The notes under the pieces were generated by a model. That model saw only the letters and a program-made list of their open reading frames with translations, searched no databases and was not told the DNA's origin. From Verrucomicrobiaceae bacterium (GTDB lineage Bacteria > Verrucomicrobiota > Verrucomicrobiia > Verrucomicrobiales > Verrucomicrobiaceae): a stretch of 64,000 nucleotides of DNA. The stretch covers positions 18,551 to 82,550 of the forward strand of contig CANGYJ010000018.1 of the NCBI GenBank assembly GCA_947458455.1. The letters are read 5' to 3'. This document shows, piece by piece, positions 20,126-29,565 of the stretch. The translations under genes were made by a program, and so were the position numbers. Position 1 is the stretch's first letter. Each line of letters begins with the position of its first letter.

Positions 20126-21394
20126 ATGACCGACGCTGAAATCCAGTCTGCCATTCTCGATATGGGCCGCCGCGCCCGCGCTGCCTCGCGGGCGCTTGTG
20201 AACCTCACGAGCGACCAGAAAAACGCCATCCTGCATGCGATGGCGGATGAGATCATGACACGGCAGGACGCCATCCTCGCGGCGAATTCGCTCGATTTGG
20301 GCCGGGCGGAACAAAACGGCCTCTCGAAGGCCATGATTGATCGCCTCACGCTCGATCCGAAGCGCCTCAAAGCCGTCGCCGATGCCGTTCGCGAAGTCGC
20401 GACGCTGCCAGATCCCGTCGGTGAGCTTTTGACCGAGTGGACGCGTCCGAACGGCCTGCACATCCGAAAGCTGCGCGTGCCCATTGGCGTGATCGGCATC
20501 ATCTTCGAGTCGCGGCCGAATGTGACCACGGATGCGGCCTCGCTGTGCTTCAAGACGAGCAATGCCACCATCCTCCGCGGCGGCTCGGAAGCCATCGACA
20601 GCAATCGCGCCCTCGCTGCCGCCCTCCAGGCCGGAGGTGAGCGTGCCGGACTGCCTGCCGATAGTATCCAGCTCATCCCGTTCACGGATCGCAGTAGCGT
20701 GGAGCACATGGCACGAATGGATCAATTCATCGACCTCATCATTCCTCGCGGAGGCAAAGGCCTCATCGAGAAGGTCGTGTCCACCGCCCGCATGCCGGTG
20801 ATCAAGCACTACGACGGCGTCTGCCACGTCTATGTGCATGCCGATGCCGATTTCGACATGGCGGCGAACATCATCGTGAACTCGAAGTGCCAGAAGCCCG
20901 GCGTGTGCAACGCTCTGGAGACCATCCTCGTGCACCGCGATGCCGCAGCAGCCTTTTATCCCCTCGTCGGCAAACGTCTCGCCGAAGCCAAGGTGGAGGT
21001 GCGTGGGGATGAGGAGGCCCTCGCGCATCTCGGCGTGCCTGCCCAAGCGGCCACGGAGGAGGATTGGAGCACCGAGTATCTCGACCTCATCCTCTCCGCG
21101 AAGACCGTTTCCGGTCTCGACGAGGCCATCGCGCACATCAATCACTACGGCAGCCATCACACGGACAGCATCATCACCCGCGATGCCAATGCCGCCGCCC
21201 GCTTCCAACATGAGGTGGACAGTGCCGTGGTGCTCCACAACGCCAGCACCCGTTTCAATGATGGCGGCGAGTTCGGCTTCGGCGCCGAGATCGGCATTTC
21301 CACCGATAAACTCCACGCCCGCGGCCCCATGGGCCTCGCGGAGCTTTGCAGCTACAAATATCTCATCGCTGGAGACGGGCAGTTGAGAGGCTGA
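20126..21394 (+). CDS. proA: Glutamate-5-semialdehyde dehydrogenase (gamma-glutamyl phosphate reductase)
   Basis: ProA reduces gamma-glutamyl phosphate to glutamate semialdehyde in proline synthesis. The 422-residue length is normal. Seen are IGVIGIIFESRPNVTTDAAS, LRGGSEAIDSNRA, the catalytic cysteine Cys261 in KPGVCNALETILVH, and the C-terminal RFNDGGEFGFGAEIGISTDK and GPMGLAEL motifs. The 3' end overlaps the convergent VapC-type gene by 32 bases. proB is not in the window. Confidence 0.97.
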   Translation: MTDAEIQSAILDMGRRARAASRALVNLTSDQKNAILHAMADEIMTRQDAILAANSLDLGRAEQNGLSKAMIDRLTLDPKRLKAVADAVREVATLPDPVGELLTEWTRPNGLHIRKLRVPIGVIGIIFESRPNVTTDAASLCFKTSNATILRGGSEAIDSNRALAAALQAGGERAGLPADSIQLIPFTDRSSVEHMARMDQFIDLIIPRGGKGLIEKVVSTARMPVIKHYDGVCHVYVHADADFDMAANIIVNSKCQKPGVCNALETILVHRDAAAAFYPLVGKRLAEAKVEVRGDEEALAHLGVPAQAATEEDWSTEYLDLILSAKTVSGLDEAIAHINHYGSHHTDSIITRDANAAARFQHEVDSAVVLHNASTRFNDGGEFGFGAEIGISTDKLHARGPMGLAELCSYKYLIAGDGQLRG

Positions 21395-21803
21395 ATGATG
21401 CTAGGAGAGCGGTGAATCCTGCCTGCTCGAAGTGATGATCGCCAGTCAGCGCCTCAATCAGGCCCTCATCAGCCATCACAAGGAAGGAAATGCAATCGGT
21501 GAGGGACCAGCCCTTATCGGGTCTTTCTACGTAAAGGGTGAGTCCGCGTTGAAACAGCGTTTCCGAAGCCGGAACGACGCTGGTTTCCGCCGCCGCATCG
21601 AGATCTCGCATGAAGTCGGCACATCGCGTGCGTGCTTTGGAGGTGGAAAGCATGTTCGCCACTTCCATGAGCACCCAGCGGGTGGTAATGATACCGATGA
21701 TGCTCTCGTCCGTGCATACCTCCAGCGCCTTTTGATGACCTGCGTCGTTCGGATCGAGCAGGGCGATGTAAAACCAAGCATCGGCAAACACGCGGCGCAT
21801 CAC
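21363..21803 (-). CDS. PIN-domain toxin, VapC type
   Basis: The 146-residue product has the PIN ribonuclease layout: first Asp in MRRVFADAWFYIALLD, a Glu in RWVLMEVANML, an Asp in SLTDCISFLVM and a last Asp in ALTGDHHFEQAGF. These acidic residues bind the metal in VapC toxins that cleave RNA. The gene starts 3 bases after the stop of the small upstream gene, the classic antitoxin-toxin order. Its 3' end lies inside the proA coding end on the opposite strand. Met1 and Met2 are both possible starts. Confidence 0.85.
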   Translation of the reverse strand: MMRRVFADAWFYIALLDPNDAGHQKALEVCTDESIIGIITTRWVLMEVANMLSTSKARTRCADFMRDLDAAAETSVVPASETLFQRGLTLYVERPDKGWSLTDCISFLVMADEGLIEALTGDHHFEQAGFTALLASFSLSTARLQR

Positions 21804-21806
21804 GGT

Positions 21807-22025
21807 TTAGCGTTTGGGAGTTCCGTAAAGGTAGTGGTCGTGCTGGGCGGAGGCGTCCGCAGGCAGATCGTCCGCGATGCCGGCATATTTCAGCATCCAG
21901 GATGTGCCGGTTCTCTTTGGGGCGGCTTCATCCATGATGTGGACCGTCACCATCGTGCCGTCCGCGATGGGTGCATCGGCGGGAAGAGTGATGGTGCGGT
22001 TTTGCACTCGTGCGGTGATCGTCAT
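21807..22025 (-). CDS. Antitoxin partner of the PIN toxin
   Basis: A 72-residue protein, MTITARVQNRTITLPADAPI, begins with a short beta-rich N-terminal segment of the kind that dimerises and binds DNA in VapB-like or AbrB-fold antitoxins. The C-terminal half is acidic and flexible (ADDLPADASAQHDHY), suitable for wrapping the toxin. Assignment rests mainly on its size and its place directly upstream of the PIN gene. An upstream ATG at 22058 would add 11 residues. Confidence 0.7.
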   Translation of the reverse strand: MTITARVQNRTITLPADAPIADGTMVTVHIMDEAAPKRTGTSWMLKYAGIADDLPADASAQHDHYLYGTPKR

Positions 22026-22075
22026 GGCCGAATTATGCCCGGACTCTGACAAAGTCACAAGATCAATGATTTACC

Positions 22076-22525
22076 TCAAGCCGCCGGGAGTAACCTCGCC
22101 GCGATGCCACGGGCGGTTTCGGTGAGGCGGTTTTTCTCCTCAGCGCTAAACTCGTAGGGCGTGAGCTTGCCGATGCCGAGCGTGCCACAGAGGCGGGCAC
22201 CTTCATCAAGGACGGGCACGGCGAGCGAACCCTGCACCTGCGTCTGCTTGGCACCGGGCTTGGCCACGCCGGAGGTATCGGTTTGCAGATTGCACAGTTC
22301 GACGGGCTCTTTGCGCTGGGCGGCCGCCCCGGCGATGCCCTTACCCACAGGGATGCTCTGAATCACCGGCATGAGTGCCTCGGGAATGCCGCGATGGGCG
22401 ACGAGCTTCAGATGGCCGTCTGCAGGATCCAGCCGGTGCAGGGTGCCGGTGGTGCAGCCGAAGGACGAGATCGTTTGATCGAGAAAATCGCTCCACGAAA
22501 ATGGAGAGGCTTGGTTAATGGGCAT
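22076..22525 (-). CDS. GAF-domain protein
   Basis: The 149-residue product is a single GAF domain: GCTTGTLHRLDPADGHLKLV, GKGIAGAAAQRKEPVELCNL, and SLAVPVLDEGARLCGTLGIG. It has no output domain, so it acts as a stand-alone small-molecule or redox sensor. A free methionine sulfoxide reductase role cannot be excluded, but only one of the usual cysteines of that family is clear. It follows the toxin-antitoxin pair by about 50 bases, on the same strand and upstream of it in transcription. Confidence 0.75.
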   Translation of the reverse strand: MPINQASPFSWSDFLDQTISSFGCTTGTLHRLDPADGHLKLVAHRGIPEALMPVIQSIPVGKGIAGAAAQRKEPVELCNLQTDTSGVAKPGAKQTQVQGSLAVPVLDEGARLCGTLGIGKLTPYEFSAEEKNRLTETARGIAARLLPAA

Positions 22526-22600
22526 GGCGCGCGTTATTTGAAGGTAGGAATTTTCGTTGAGGCAGGAATACGAGACCTGTATTCTAGCCTATACTGCCTC

Positions 22601-23236
22601 ATGAAAACAAATTCCTGCTCCGCCATTTTTGCGGTTCTCTTGCTTGCTGCTGCCTCCGCCAGCGCCGCCAATCCACCCAAGGCACGGCCCGGCATCATCG
22701 CAAAGTCCCACTACCACGATGACAAGTCCCACACCGAGAGCGTGCATGACATGAACGTCCGCGAGCTGGAAGAGAAGACTTTCGATGCGAACGGCGTGCT
22801 CACCATGCGCAAGCACTACCTAGTGAATGAAATGGGCCAGCCCACGCAGGGCAATCTCTACGATGGCAAGAACAACCTCGTGGCCCGCTCCATGGTGATC
22901 TTTGATGCCTACAACCGGGTCAAGGAGATGCGCACCGCCAATCTCCAGGGAGAAGTCTTCCAGCAGGTGCTTTACGAGTATGACGCTGCCGGCAAGCAAT
23001 TGAAGCCCAAGGTGATCAACTTCGAAACCAAGGCTCCCACCTTCAAAGCGGCCACGATTGATTTCACCAAGACCATGCCTGCCCCCGATCAGCCGCAGGC
23101 CGTGCCACAGGGTGGTGCGGTGCAGCAGGGCGCTCCGATCTATGCCCCCGGTGCTGCTCCCCAGGGGACTCCTGAGGAACCCAAGAAAAAATCCTTCTGG
23201 AAGCGTCTCTTCGGCGGCAAGGACAAGCAGGAGTAA
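22601..23236 (+). CDS. Secreted protein of unknown function
   Basis: The 211-residue product starts with a signal peptide (CSAIFAVLLLAAASASAANP). The mature part has repeated short beta segments of the RHS/toxin_15-like kind (FDANGVLTMRKHYLVNEMGQ, LYEYDAAGKQLKP), then a low-complexity Pro/Gln region (QAVPQGGAVQQGAPIYAPGA) and a basic C-terminal tail KKKSFWKRLFGGKDKQE. The tail resembles those of other verrucomicrobial exported proteins but has no known role. It converges on apbE with 6 bases between stops. Confidence 0.7.
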   Translation: MKTNSCSAIFAVLLLAAASASAANPPKARPGIIAKSHYHDDKSHTESVHDMNVRELEEKTFDANGVLTMRKHYLVNEMGQPTQGNLYDGKNNLVARSMVIFDAYNRVKEMRTANLQGEVFQQVLYEYDAAGKQLKPKVINFETKAPTFKAATIDFTKTMPAPDQPQAVPQGGAVQQGAPIYAPGAAPQGTPEEPKKKSFWKRLFGGKDKQE

Positions 23237-23242
23237 CACCGC

Positions 23243-24178
23243 TCACTCCATCCAGAGCACATTCAGCTTGAGCCTTGCGGCCACGGCGCGGCCTTTTTCA
23301 GGCCCAAGCACGAGCAAGGCGGTGGCATAACCATCCGCGAGAGCGGCGGAGGCATGCTTCACACTCACGGAGCGCAGCGCATGGGCCACAGGTCTACCGG
23401 TGCGTGGATCGAGCACATGAGGATAGCTTTTCCCTTCATGCTCAAAGTGCTGCCGATAGGTGCCACTGGTGGCGAGGCAGGCGTTTTCGAGCCTCAAGGC
23501 TTGCATCGGCTCATGCGTAGAAGCCTCCGGCATTTGCACACCGACGAGCCATGGCAGGCCATCGGGACCGCGACCACGGGCGACCACCTCGCCGCCGAGT
23601 TCGAGGAGGTATTCATGGGCTCCACGGGCTTCGAAACGCTTCGCGAGCCGGTCGAGCGCCCAGCCTTCGGCGATGGCCGAGAGGTTCAGCTGCAGCAGTG
23701 GATGCTTTTTGCGCAAAGCAGGAGGTTCATCGCGGATTTCGAGCAAAGGCCAGCCACAGTGCTGGCGGGCGTTTTCGATCTCCGCATCGCTAGGAGGCAC
23801 TTGGCGTAATCCTTTTGGCCCAAAGCCCCAGAGGTTGATCAGGGGGGCGAGAGTGATATCGAGAGCGCCCTCGGAATCATCGGCGATGCGTTTGGCGAGC
23901 CAGACGAGCTCGATGATCTCCACCGGCATGCTTTGCCATTCAGTGCTGGTGGATTCGTTAAAGCGTGAAAGGGCGGAATCAGCCCGCCAGTGCGAGATGA
24001 TAGCCTCCCAGCGGTCAAGATCGGTTTGCAGCAGCGTTTGAACCTGATCTGCCGAGGAGGCTTTTAAAGTCCAGGAGGTGCCAAAAGCCTTCCCAGAGGT
24101 TTCCCGCGATTCTTCGCAGCTCGCGAGCAGCAGCGTCCCGCACAAAAAAAGGGCGTGGATCGCTGAGGGTGGCTGCAT
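23243..24178 (-). CDS. apbE: FAD:protein FMN transferase lipoprotein
   Basis: ApbE attaches FMN to a threonine of target flavoproteins such as NqrB/NqrC and RnfG. The start at 24178 gives a lipoprotein signal ending LLLASC with Cys21; a longer open frame upstream lacks a signal. Seen are FGTSWTLKA, the substrate region GWALDRLAKRF, GGEVVARGRG and VLDPRTGRPV with the metal-binding ADGYATALLVLG near the C-terminus. No Nqr or Rnf genes are in the window. The start lies 34 bases head-to-head with the phosphatase gene at 24213. Confidence 0.9.
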   Translation of the reverse strand: MQPPSAIHALFLCGTLLLASCEESRETSGKAFGTSWTLKASSADQVQTLLQTDLDRWEAIISHWRADSALSRFNESTSTEWQSMPVEIIELVWLAKRIADDSEGALDITLAPLINLWGFGPKGLRQVPPSDAEIENARQHCGWPLLEIRDEPPALRKKHPLLQLNLSAIAEGWALDRLAKRFEARGAHEYLLELGGEVVARGRGPDGLPWLVGVQMPEASTHEPMQALRLENACLATSGTYRQHFEHEGKSYPHVLDPRTGRPVAHALRSVSVKHASAALADGYATALLVLGPEKGRAVAARLKLNVLWME

Positions 24179-24212
24179 GAAGGCGAGTCTAGGCCACGTT
24201 CCAGCCGCCTCC

Positions 24213-25211
24213 ATGAAAAACTCCGCATCGCTCACCCGTCGTCGTGCATTGAAGACGCTGTTTTGCTCCAGCGCCGCCCTCGCTCTGAATGTGCGCACTC
24301 AGGCCACCGCCGCTCCGGCGGCTGGAGAGCTGAATTTCCTCTGCATCGGCGATTTCGGCACCGGCGGAGCCGATCAGAAGAAGGTTTCCGCCGCGATGCA
24401 GGGCTTCGTTTCCAAGGCTGGCATCAAGCCCGATGCGATCTGGATGCTGGGTGATAACTTTTACAGCAAAGACAAGTCGCCCGAGGGCTTCACCACGAAC
24501 TCACCACGTTGGAAAAACGAGATCGAGGACATGTATCCCGCCGCTGTCTTCCCCGGCCCGATGCATGCCGTGCTCGGCAACCACGACTACCATGACAACG
24601 CAGGCGGGCAGGATGTGCAGCTCACCTATGCGAAAAAGCCCGGCGTGCGCTGGCACCTGCCGGCGAAGTGGTATCGCCTTGACGCCGGTCCGGTCACCTT
24701 CCTCTGCCTCGATAGCAATCTGCCCGCTGTGAGCGGATCGAAGGACAAAAAGAGCGGCAAACCTCGCGCCTCACTCAGTTCGGCGGAGAAGGCGGAGCAG
24801 CTCGCGTGGTTCAAAGCAGAGCTCGCCAAACCTCGTGGCACCTTCACCATCGTCGCCGCGCATCATCCGGTCTATTCCAATGGCGATCACGGCGATACCA
24901 AAGCCATCATCGAGCAATGGGACGGCCTGCTTCAGGAGCACAAGGTCCACGCCTACATCTGCGGCCACGATCACGATCTCCAGCATCTGGAGTTTGAAGG
25001 CCGCTTCACCTCCCACATCCTCTCCGGCGGCGGCGGTGCCAAGACCCGCCCTCCGAAAACCGACCGCAAGACGCCCTTCTTCAAGCAAACCTACGGCTTC
25101 ACCCACCTCGCCGTCTCCGCTGGTGAGTTGCGCTTCACCCACTACGATGCCGAGGGTGCTCAACTCCACAGCTTCACGAAGAAGCCGGATGGCAGCGTGA
25201 AGATTGGATAA
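24213..25211 (+). CDS. Tat-exported metallophosphatase (calcineurin-like)
   Basis: The 332-residue product starts MKNSASLTRRRALKTLFCSS, a twin-arginine signal (TRRRALK), so it should be exported folded. The metallophosphoesterase motifs follow in order: FLCIGDFGTGG, LGDNFY, LGNHDYHDN, VAAHHPVYSNGDHG and CGHDHDLQH. This is close to purple-acid-phosphatase/TRAP-like enzymes of bacteria (TRAP-type order with SNGDHG). Substrate is unknown. The open frame extends further upstream but overlaps apbE, and the Tat signal decides the start. Confidence 0.88.
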   Translation: MKNSASLTRRRALKTLFCSSAALALNVRTQATAAPAAGELNFLCIGDFGTGGADQKKVSAAMQGFVSKAGIKPDAIWMLGDNFYSKDKSPEGFTTNSPRWKNEIEDMYPAAVFPGPMHAVLGNHDYHDNAGGQDVQLTYAKKPGVRWHLPAKWYRLDAGPVTFLCLDSNLPAVSGSKDKKSGKPRASLSSAEKAEQLAWFKAELAKPRGTFTIVAAHHPVYSNGDHGDTKAIIEQWDGLLQEHKVHAYICGHDHDLQHLEFEGRFTSHILSGGGGAKTRPPKTDRKTPFFKQTYGFTHLAVSAGELRFTHYDAEGAQLHSFTKKPDGSVKIG

Positions 25212-25217
25212 GCAAGC

Positions 25218-25781
25218 TCACCGCTTCCTCAGCAGCACGATCCGCGTCGAACCATACGAACGGTCCGTGAGCAGTTCCCAGATCGTCGCGTCGAAAACGG
25301 GCGGTTTGGGTGTGGCGAGAGATTCGAGCAAAAGATGGCCGCCGGAGGGAAGAAGATGCGGAAGGGCTTCGACAGCCATGAGCGAGGCGATGAGGTCTTT
25401 ATCTCCGGGATGATGCGCATAGGGCGGATCGGCAAAGATGAGGTCAAAAGCAGGTTCAGGAGCTTGGAGCGTCTCGACGGTGCGAAACACATCCCCCACA
25501 CGCACGGTGGCCCCTTCGAGGCGAGTCTTGGCGATGTTTCGACGAATCACATCACAGGCCCGGCGATCCTGATCGACGAGCATCACGGAGGCCGCACCAC
25601 GGCTGAGGCATTCGAGACCGAAGGCTCCAGAGCCAGCGAAGAGATCGAGCACCTTCGCCTCTGGCACCACCTCGCCGAGCATGGAGAAAATGGCCTGCCT
25701 CACGCGGTCCTGCGTGGGGCGGGTGACGGTTTTGGGGACTTCGAGCGGGATGCCGCCTGCGGTGCCGGAGATCAGACGCAT
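25218..25781 (-). CDS. rsmD: 16S rRNA (guanine(966)-N(2))-methyltransferase
   Basis: RsmD methylates G966 of 16S rRNA. The 187-residue product has the N-terminal RLISGTAGGIPL, the SAM motif KVLDLFAGSGAFGLECLSRG and the catalytic DPPY in FADPPYAHHPG. Length and motifs are normal. It converges with the phosphatase gene, with six bases between stops. Confidence 0.94.
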   Translation of the reverse strand: MRLISGTAGGIPLEVPKTVTRPTQDRVRQAIFSMLGEVVPEAKVLDLFAGSGAFGLECLSRGAASVMLVDQDRRACDVIRRNIAKTRLEGATVRVGDVFRTVETLQAPEPAFDLIFADPPYAHHPGDKDLIASLMAVEALPHLLPSGGHLLLESLATPKPPVFDATIWELLTDRSYGSTRIVLLRKR

Positions 25782-25818
25782 GGTGATGAGAGTGAAATAG
25801 AACTCAGAGCATGCCGGG

Positions 25819-28185
25819 TCAATCGCGGGCCTTCAGCACGGCGATCATATCGAGCTTCCGCAGCATGCGGCTCACGACGATGAAGGAGGCGGTGGCGGCG
25901 GCGAGCACGACGAGGACGGCCTGCGAGTAGGTGAAGAGGCTGATTTTGAGCGGCAGGCGCACTGTTTCCGTTCGGAGCTGTGTGATGATGAAGGTGGCGA
26001 GACCTCGGCCAAAGAGCAGCCCCACCGGCAGCGCCGATAGCACCAAGAGCGTGAGCTCCCCGAGCAGGACACCCGCCACCTCACGCTGGGTGAAGCCGAC
26101 CACTCGCAGCGTGGCGAGGTCACGACCTCGCTCACTGAGAGCGATGCGGGCACTGTTATACACCACGCCAAAGGCCACGATGATGGCGAGGGTGAGATAA
26201 AGCTTTCGAATGATGCCAATGCTCTGCCCGGTGGTGCTGCGGAAGGCTTCGAGCTGGTCATCCTTCACCAGCGTGATGGCGATACGCGGGGTGTCCTTCA
26301 CCTCCCGCATGAATTCGCTCCAGTATCGCATATCCACCGCCAGGTAGGCGCCGCTTACGGTCTCGCCTTCCCGCATGAGGCGACGCAGCGCGTGGATGTC
26401 CATGTAGGCCGCCACGCCGGCGAAATCTTCGAGAAAGCCGCGCACTGGCACCTCGCGGGTAGCCCGCTGACCTTCGAGCACCTGCACCTGGATCACCTCG
26501 CCAATGCGCACGCCGAGGATCTCACCGAGTTGTTTGGACATCACGATGCCTTCCTCCGGCATGACGATGCGGCGCCCCTGATCATCGAGCATGCGATTGA
26601 GTTCCGCATCACGCGGCATGCCGGTGATGGCGAGTTTTCGCGAGTGATGGCCGTGCCTCAAGCGGGCTTGCACGGCGCGGATCGGCTCCGCCCGCTGCAC
26701 GCCGGGCAGATGCTCAAGGTCGTGAAGGGCGCTCCCGCTGCCTGGCTCCGCCAGAAACACCACCGCATCCTGCCGCTGCACATCATTCCATTGATAAGTC
26801 AGTAAATAATCAATGCTATCCGCCATCGAACCGGGTAGCACCATCAGCCCCGTGGCTAGGGAAAGCCCTACCACCGTAAAAACGGCCTGCAGCGGCCTTC
26901 GCTCAATGTTTCTCAACGCCATGCGCAGCCCCACGCCGAAGCATTTCGTCAATCCAATGCGTTCCAGCAGCGAGGGCTTGAAATCCGCCGGAGGCTCAGG
27001 TCGCATCGCCTCCGCAGGCGGCAGCTTCACCGCGATCCACACCACGCTGAGCACGCCCACCACACTCGCCGCCGCGCTGATCACCAGCGCCATGCCCCAG
27101 GCGCTGTAATCCATGATGAAATCCAGCGCCGGGAAGCGAAAGAACAGATCGTAAATGCCTAGCAGCTTCCCGCCGAACCACCGGCCCACCAGCCCGCCCG
27201 TCACCGTGCCGATCACCACGATCACCAAGGCGTAGCTAAGGTAATGACGCCCCACCTGCCACGATGAATAGCCTAGCGCCTTGAGCTGCGCGATCTGCTC
27301 TCGTTGCAGCCGCACCAGCCGGGCGAGCACCGCATTCACCATGAAGGCCGCCACGCTCAGGAACACGACCGGATACGCATACGAAAGCGCCCGCACCACC
27401 TTCAGCTCATCATCGAGCCGCTTCGCACTCGCATGATCGGCCCGCGTGTAAGCTCCTTGAGCGCCGTAATCTGCCAGCAGGCGATCCAACTCCGCCATCA
27501 CCGGCCCGGCGATCACGCCCGGAGCGAGGTCGATGCAGAAGTCGTTGAAGGCCCCATCCATATTGTAAGGCACGGCGATGGACCGCTCATTCATCCAGAA
27601 GACGCCGTAGCGTTTGTTGTCCGGCAAGGTTTCACCGGGTCTCGCCTCGAAAACGAACTCCGGGGACAAACCAATCCCGCAGACGCTGATCTCATCGCGT
27701 CGTCCATTGATGATCGCCACCAGTCGATCGCCGAGGCGGAGCTTGTTTGCCACCGCGAAGGATTCACTCACCACGGCTTCATTGCGAGCATCGGATCTCG
27801 GCATGCTGCCAGAGCGCAAAAAGACCTCGTTCAGTATCTGCGGCCGGTCCTCCGGCAGGGACACCAGATGAGCCGTGGCAGGTTCGTCGATGCCTTCCAG
27901 ATCCAGCGTGGCATTCACCACCACTCGCGTCTCCACCGCGGCCACGCCGGGCAGAGCCGCCATCCGGCCTGCGAGGGATTTCGGTGCCCGCTTCAGGCCA
28001 CCAAACACATCCGCCAACCTTTGACGCTGATAATAGGCATCCCGGGTGCTTTCCAGCGTGAGGATGATGCTGCGCGTCATGATCATCATCGCCAGTCCGC
28101 AGGCCATCACGAGACTCACCGCCACGATCTGCCCCTTCATGCGACCGAGATCGCGGAAGAGCTTCAAATCGAGCGGCGTAAGCAT
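25819..28185 (-). CDS. ABC-transporter permease with two FtsX domains
   Basis: The 788-residue product has an N-terminal helix (KGQIVAVSLVMACGLAMMIM), a large periplasmic domain (about 40-265), three helices of a first FtsX domain, a second periplasmic domain (about 470-640) and three C-terminal helices of a second FtsX domain (IIVAFGVVYNSARIALSERG). The double-FtsX layout is that of LolC/MacB-related or YbbP-type permeases, which act on lipids or lipoproteins in the envelope. The expected ATPase is not next to it, so the partner must be elsewhere. It is divergent from the AI-2E family gene. Confidence 0.87.
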   Translation of the reverse strand: MLTPLDLKLFRDLGRMKGQIVAVSLVMACGLAMMIMTRSIILTLESTRDAYYQRQRLADVFGGLKRAPKSLAGRMAALPGVAAVETRVVVNATLDLEGIDEPATAHLVSLPEDRPQILNEVFLRSGSMPRSDARNEAVVSESFAVANKLRLGDRLVAIINGRRDEISVCGIGLSPEFVFEARPGETLPDNKRYGVFWMNERSIAVPYNMDGAFNDFCIDLAPGVIAGPVMAELDRLLADYGAQGAYTRADHASAKRLDDELKVVRALSYAYPVVFLSVAAFMVNAVLARLVRLQREQIAQLKALGYSSWQVGRHYLSYALVIVVIGTVTGGLVGRWFGGKLLGIYDLFFRFPALDFIMDYSAWGMALVISAAASVVGVLSVVWIAVKLPPAEAMRPEPPADFKPSLLERIGLTKCFGVGLRMALRNIERRPLQAVFTVVGLSLATGLMVLPGSMADSIDYLLTYQWNDVQRQDAVVFLAEPGSGSALHDLEHLPGVQRAEPIRAVQARLRHGHHSRKLAITGMPRDAELNRMLDDQGRRIVMPEEGIVMSKQLGEILGVRIGEVIQVQVLEGQRATREVPVRGFLEDFAGVAAYMDIHALRRLMREGETVSGAYLAVDMRYWSEFMREVKDTPRIAITLVKDDQLEAFRSTTGQSIGIIRKLYLTLAIIVAFGVVYNSARIALSERGRDLATLRVVGFTQREVAGVLLGELTLLVLSALPVGLLFGRGLATFIITQLRTETVRLPLKISLFTYSQAVLVVLAAATASFIVVSRMLRKLDMIAVLKARD

Positions 28186-28296
28186 GGCGGAGAGGGCGTC
28201 TTTACATCACACGGATGCGGCAGAAGTCATCCCATCTTTCCAGTTCCCAAAGCAGCCCCGCCTGCTAGTTTTCGAATCTGTTCCAACTCCCGAGAA

Positions 28297-29565
28297 ATGA
28301 AAAACTTACCCACCGCCTTTCAGCGCAATGCGCTCTGGACTGCGATCACTGCGCTCTCGCTCACGGTGATCGGGGCGCTCGCCGTGGGACTCGTTTATCT
28401 GGCCACGAGCGTGCTGGCCTTTCTCCAGCCCATTCTGGTGCCCTTTGCCGTCGCGGGCGTGCTGGCCTACCTTTTGGAGCCAGGCGTGAAGTGGCTCGAA
28501 AAACGCGGCCTGAACCGCTCGCGGTCCGTTTTGCTCGTCTTCGCCCTTTTCAGCCTATCCTTGGGCGGACTCGTCTGGTGGGTCACGCCAAAACTCTGGT
28601 CACAGACCTCCCATGTCACCGATAAAGTGCCCGCCTATACCAAGAAGGCCCTCGATGCCGCCGTGCGCTTCTCCGCGCATGTGGAAAAAGAATACGGCTT
28701 CACCGTGATTCCTCATGAGGAGCTGAAAAAGACCGTCGAAAGCCCCACCGAGGCTCCTGCGAGCGCCGCCGCCGAGACTAACTTTGATCTGAAAGGTTTC
28801 CTCACTGGCAATTGGGTGCGCACCACGCTGCCCACGGTGGTGAAGAACGCTTGGAACTTCATCAAAGCCGGCTTTGGCGGCTTCCTGGGCGTGTTTGGCT
28901 TCATGCTCTCGCTCATGATCGTGCCGCTGTACCTTTACTACTTCCTCATCGAGAGTGCGAAGATCAAAGAGGCGTGGTCAGACTACCTGCCGCTGCGTGC
29001 CTCCTCCTTCAAAGACGAGGTCGTGAGCTGCCTCAACGAGATCAACGGCTACCTCATCGCCTTCTTCCGCGGCCAGTTGTTCGTCAGCGTGCTCAATGGT
29101 ATCGCCACCGGCATCGGCCTCATGATTGTGGGCCTCGATTTCGGCCTCCTCATCGGCCTGGCTCTCTGCGTGCTCGGCATCATCCCCTATCTCGGCATTG
29201 CCATCTGCTGGCTGCCAGCCGTCGTGATCGCGGCGGTGCAGGGCGGCAGTGCCCTGATCCCAGGCGATCCCTGGTGGGCCATGCCGCTCGCCGTGACGGC
29301 GGTGTTTGTCATTGTGCAACAAATCGACGGCTTCTTCATCACCCCACGCATCGTGGGTGAAGCCGTGGGCCTGCATCCGATGACGGTGATCGCCTCCGTA
29401 CTCGTGTGGGCGCTGCTGCTCGGCGGCCTGCTCGGTGCCATTCTCGCCGTGCCGATGACCGCGAGCGTGAAGGTTTTGTTTCAACGCTACATTTGGCGTG
29501 CCCGCATCGCCCCGCGCACAGTGGGCGGTGCCCGAGAACATCCCACGGAGGCCGCACCATGCTGA
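28297..29565 (+). CDS. AI-2E family (PerM-type) membrane transporter
   Basis: The 422-residue product starts MKNLPTAFQRNALWTAITAL; the frame is open for 1 kb upstream, but that part is antisense to the permease gene. About eight hydrophobic helices are seen, with VLAYLLEPGVKWLEKRGLNR near the start, a soluble loop around residues 110-180, and the family signature near the end (GLALCVLGIIPYLGI, LHPMTVIASVLVWALLLGG). Family members include autoinducer-2 exporters and Na+/H+ antiporters, so the substrate is unclear. The next gene overlaps its stop by seven bases. Confidence 0.88.
   Translation: MKNLPTAFQRNALWTAITALSLTVIGALAVGLVYLATSVLAFLQPILVPFAVAGVLAYLLEPGVKWLEKRGLNRSRSVLLVFALFSLSLGGLVWWVTPKLWSQTSHVTDKVPAYTKKALDAAVRFSAHVEKEYGFTVIPHEELKKTVESPTEAPASAAAETNFDLKGFLTGNWVRTTLPTVVKNAWNFIKAGFGGFLGVFGFMLSLMIVPLYLYYFLIESAKIKEAWSDYLPLRASSFKDEVVSCLNEINGYLIAFFRGQLFVSVLNGIATGIGLMIVGLDFGLLIGLALCVLGIIPYLGIAICWLPAVVIAAVQGGSALIPGDPWWAMPLAVTAVFVIVQQIDGFFITPRIVGEAVGLHPMTVIASVLVWALLLGGLLGAILAVPMTASVKVLFQRYIWRARIAPRTVGGAREHPTEAAPC

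Noticed and set aside
20039..21316. 425-codon minus-strand frame
   Set aside because: It is antisense to proA, which has all its family motifs; G+C-rich sequence gives long mirror frames.
27304..28296. N-terminal extension of the AI-2E family transporter
   Set aside because: It is antisense to the FtsX-type permease gene and His/Arg-rich with no membrane segments; the ATG at 28297 starts the family homology.
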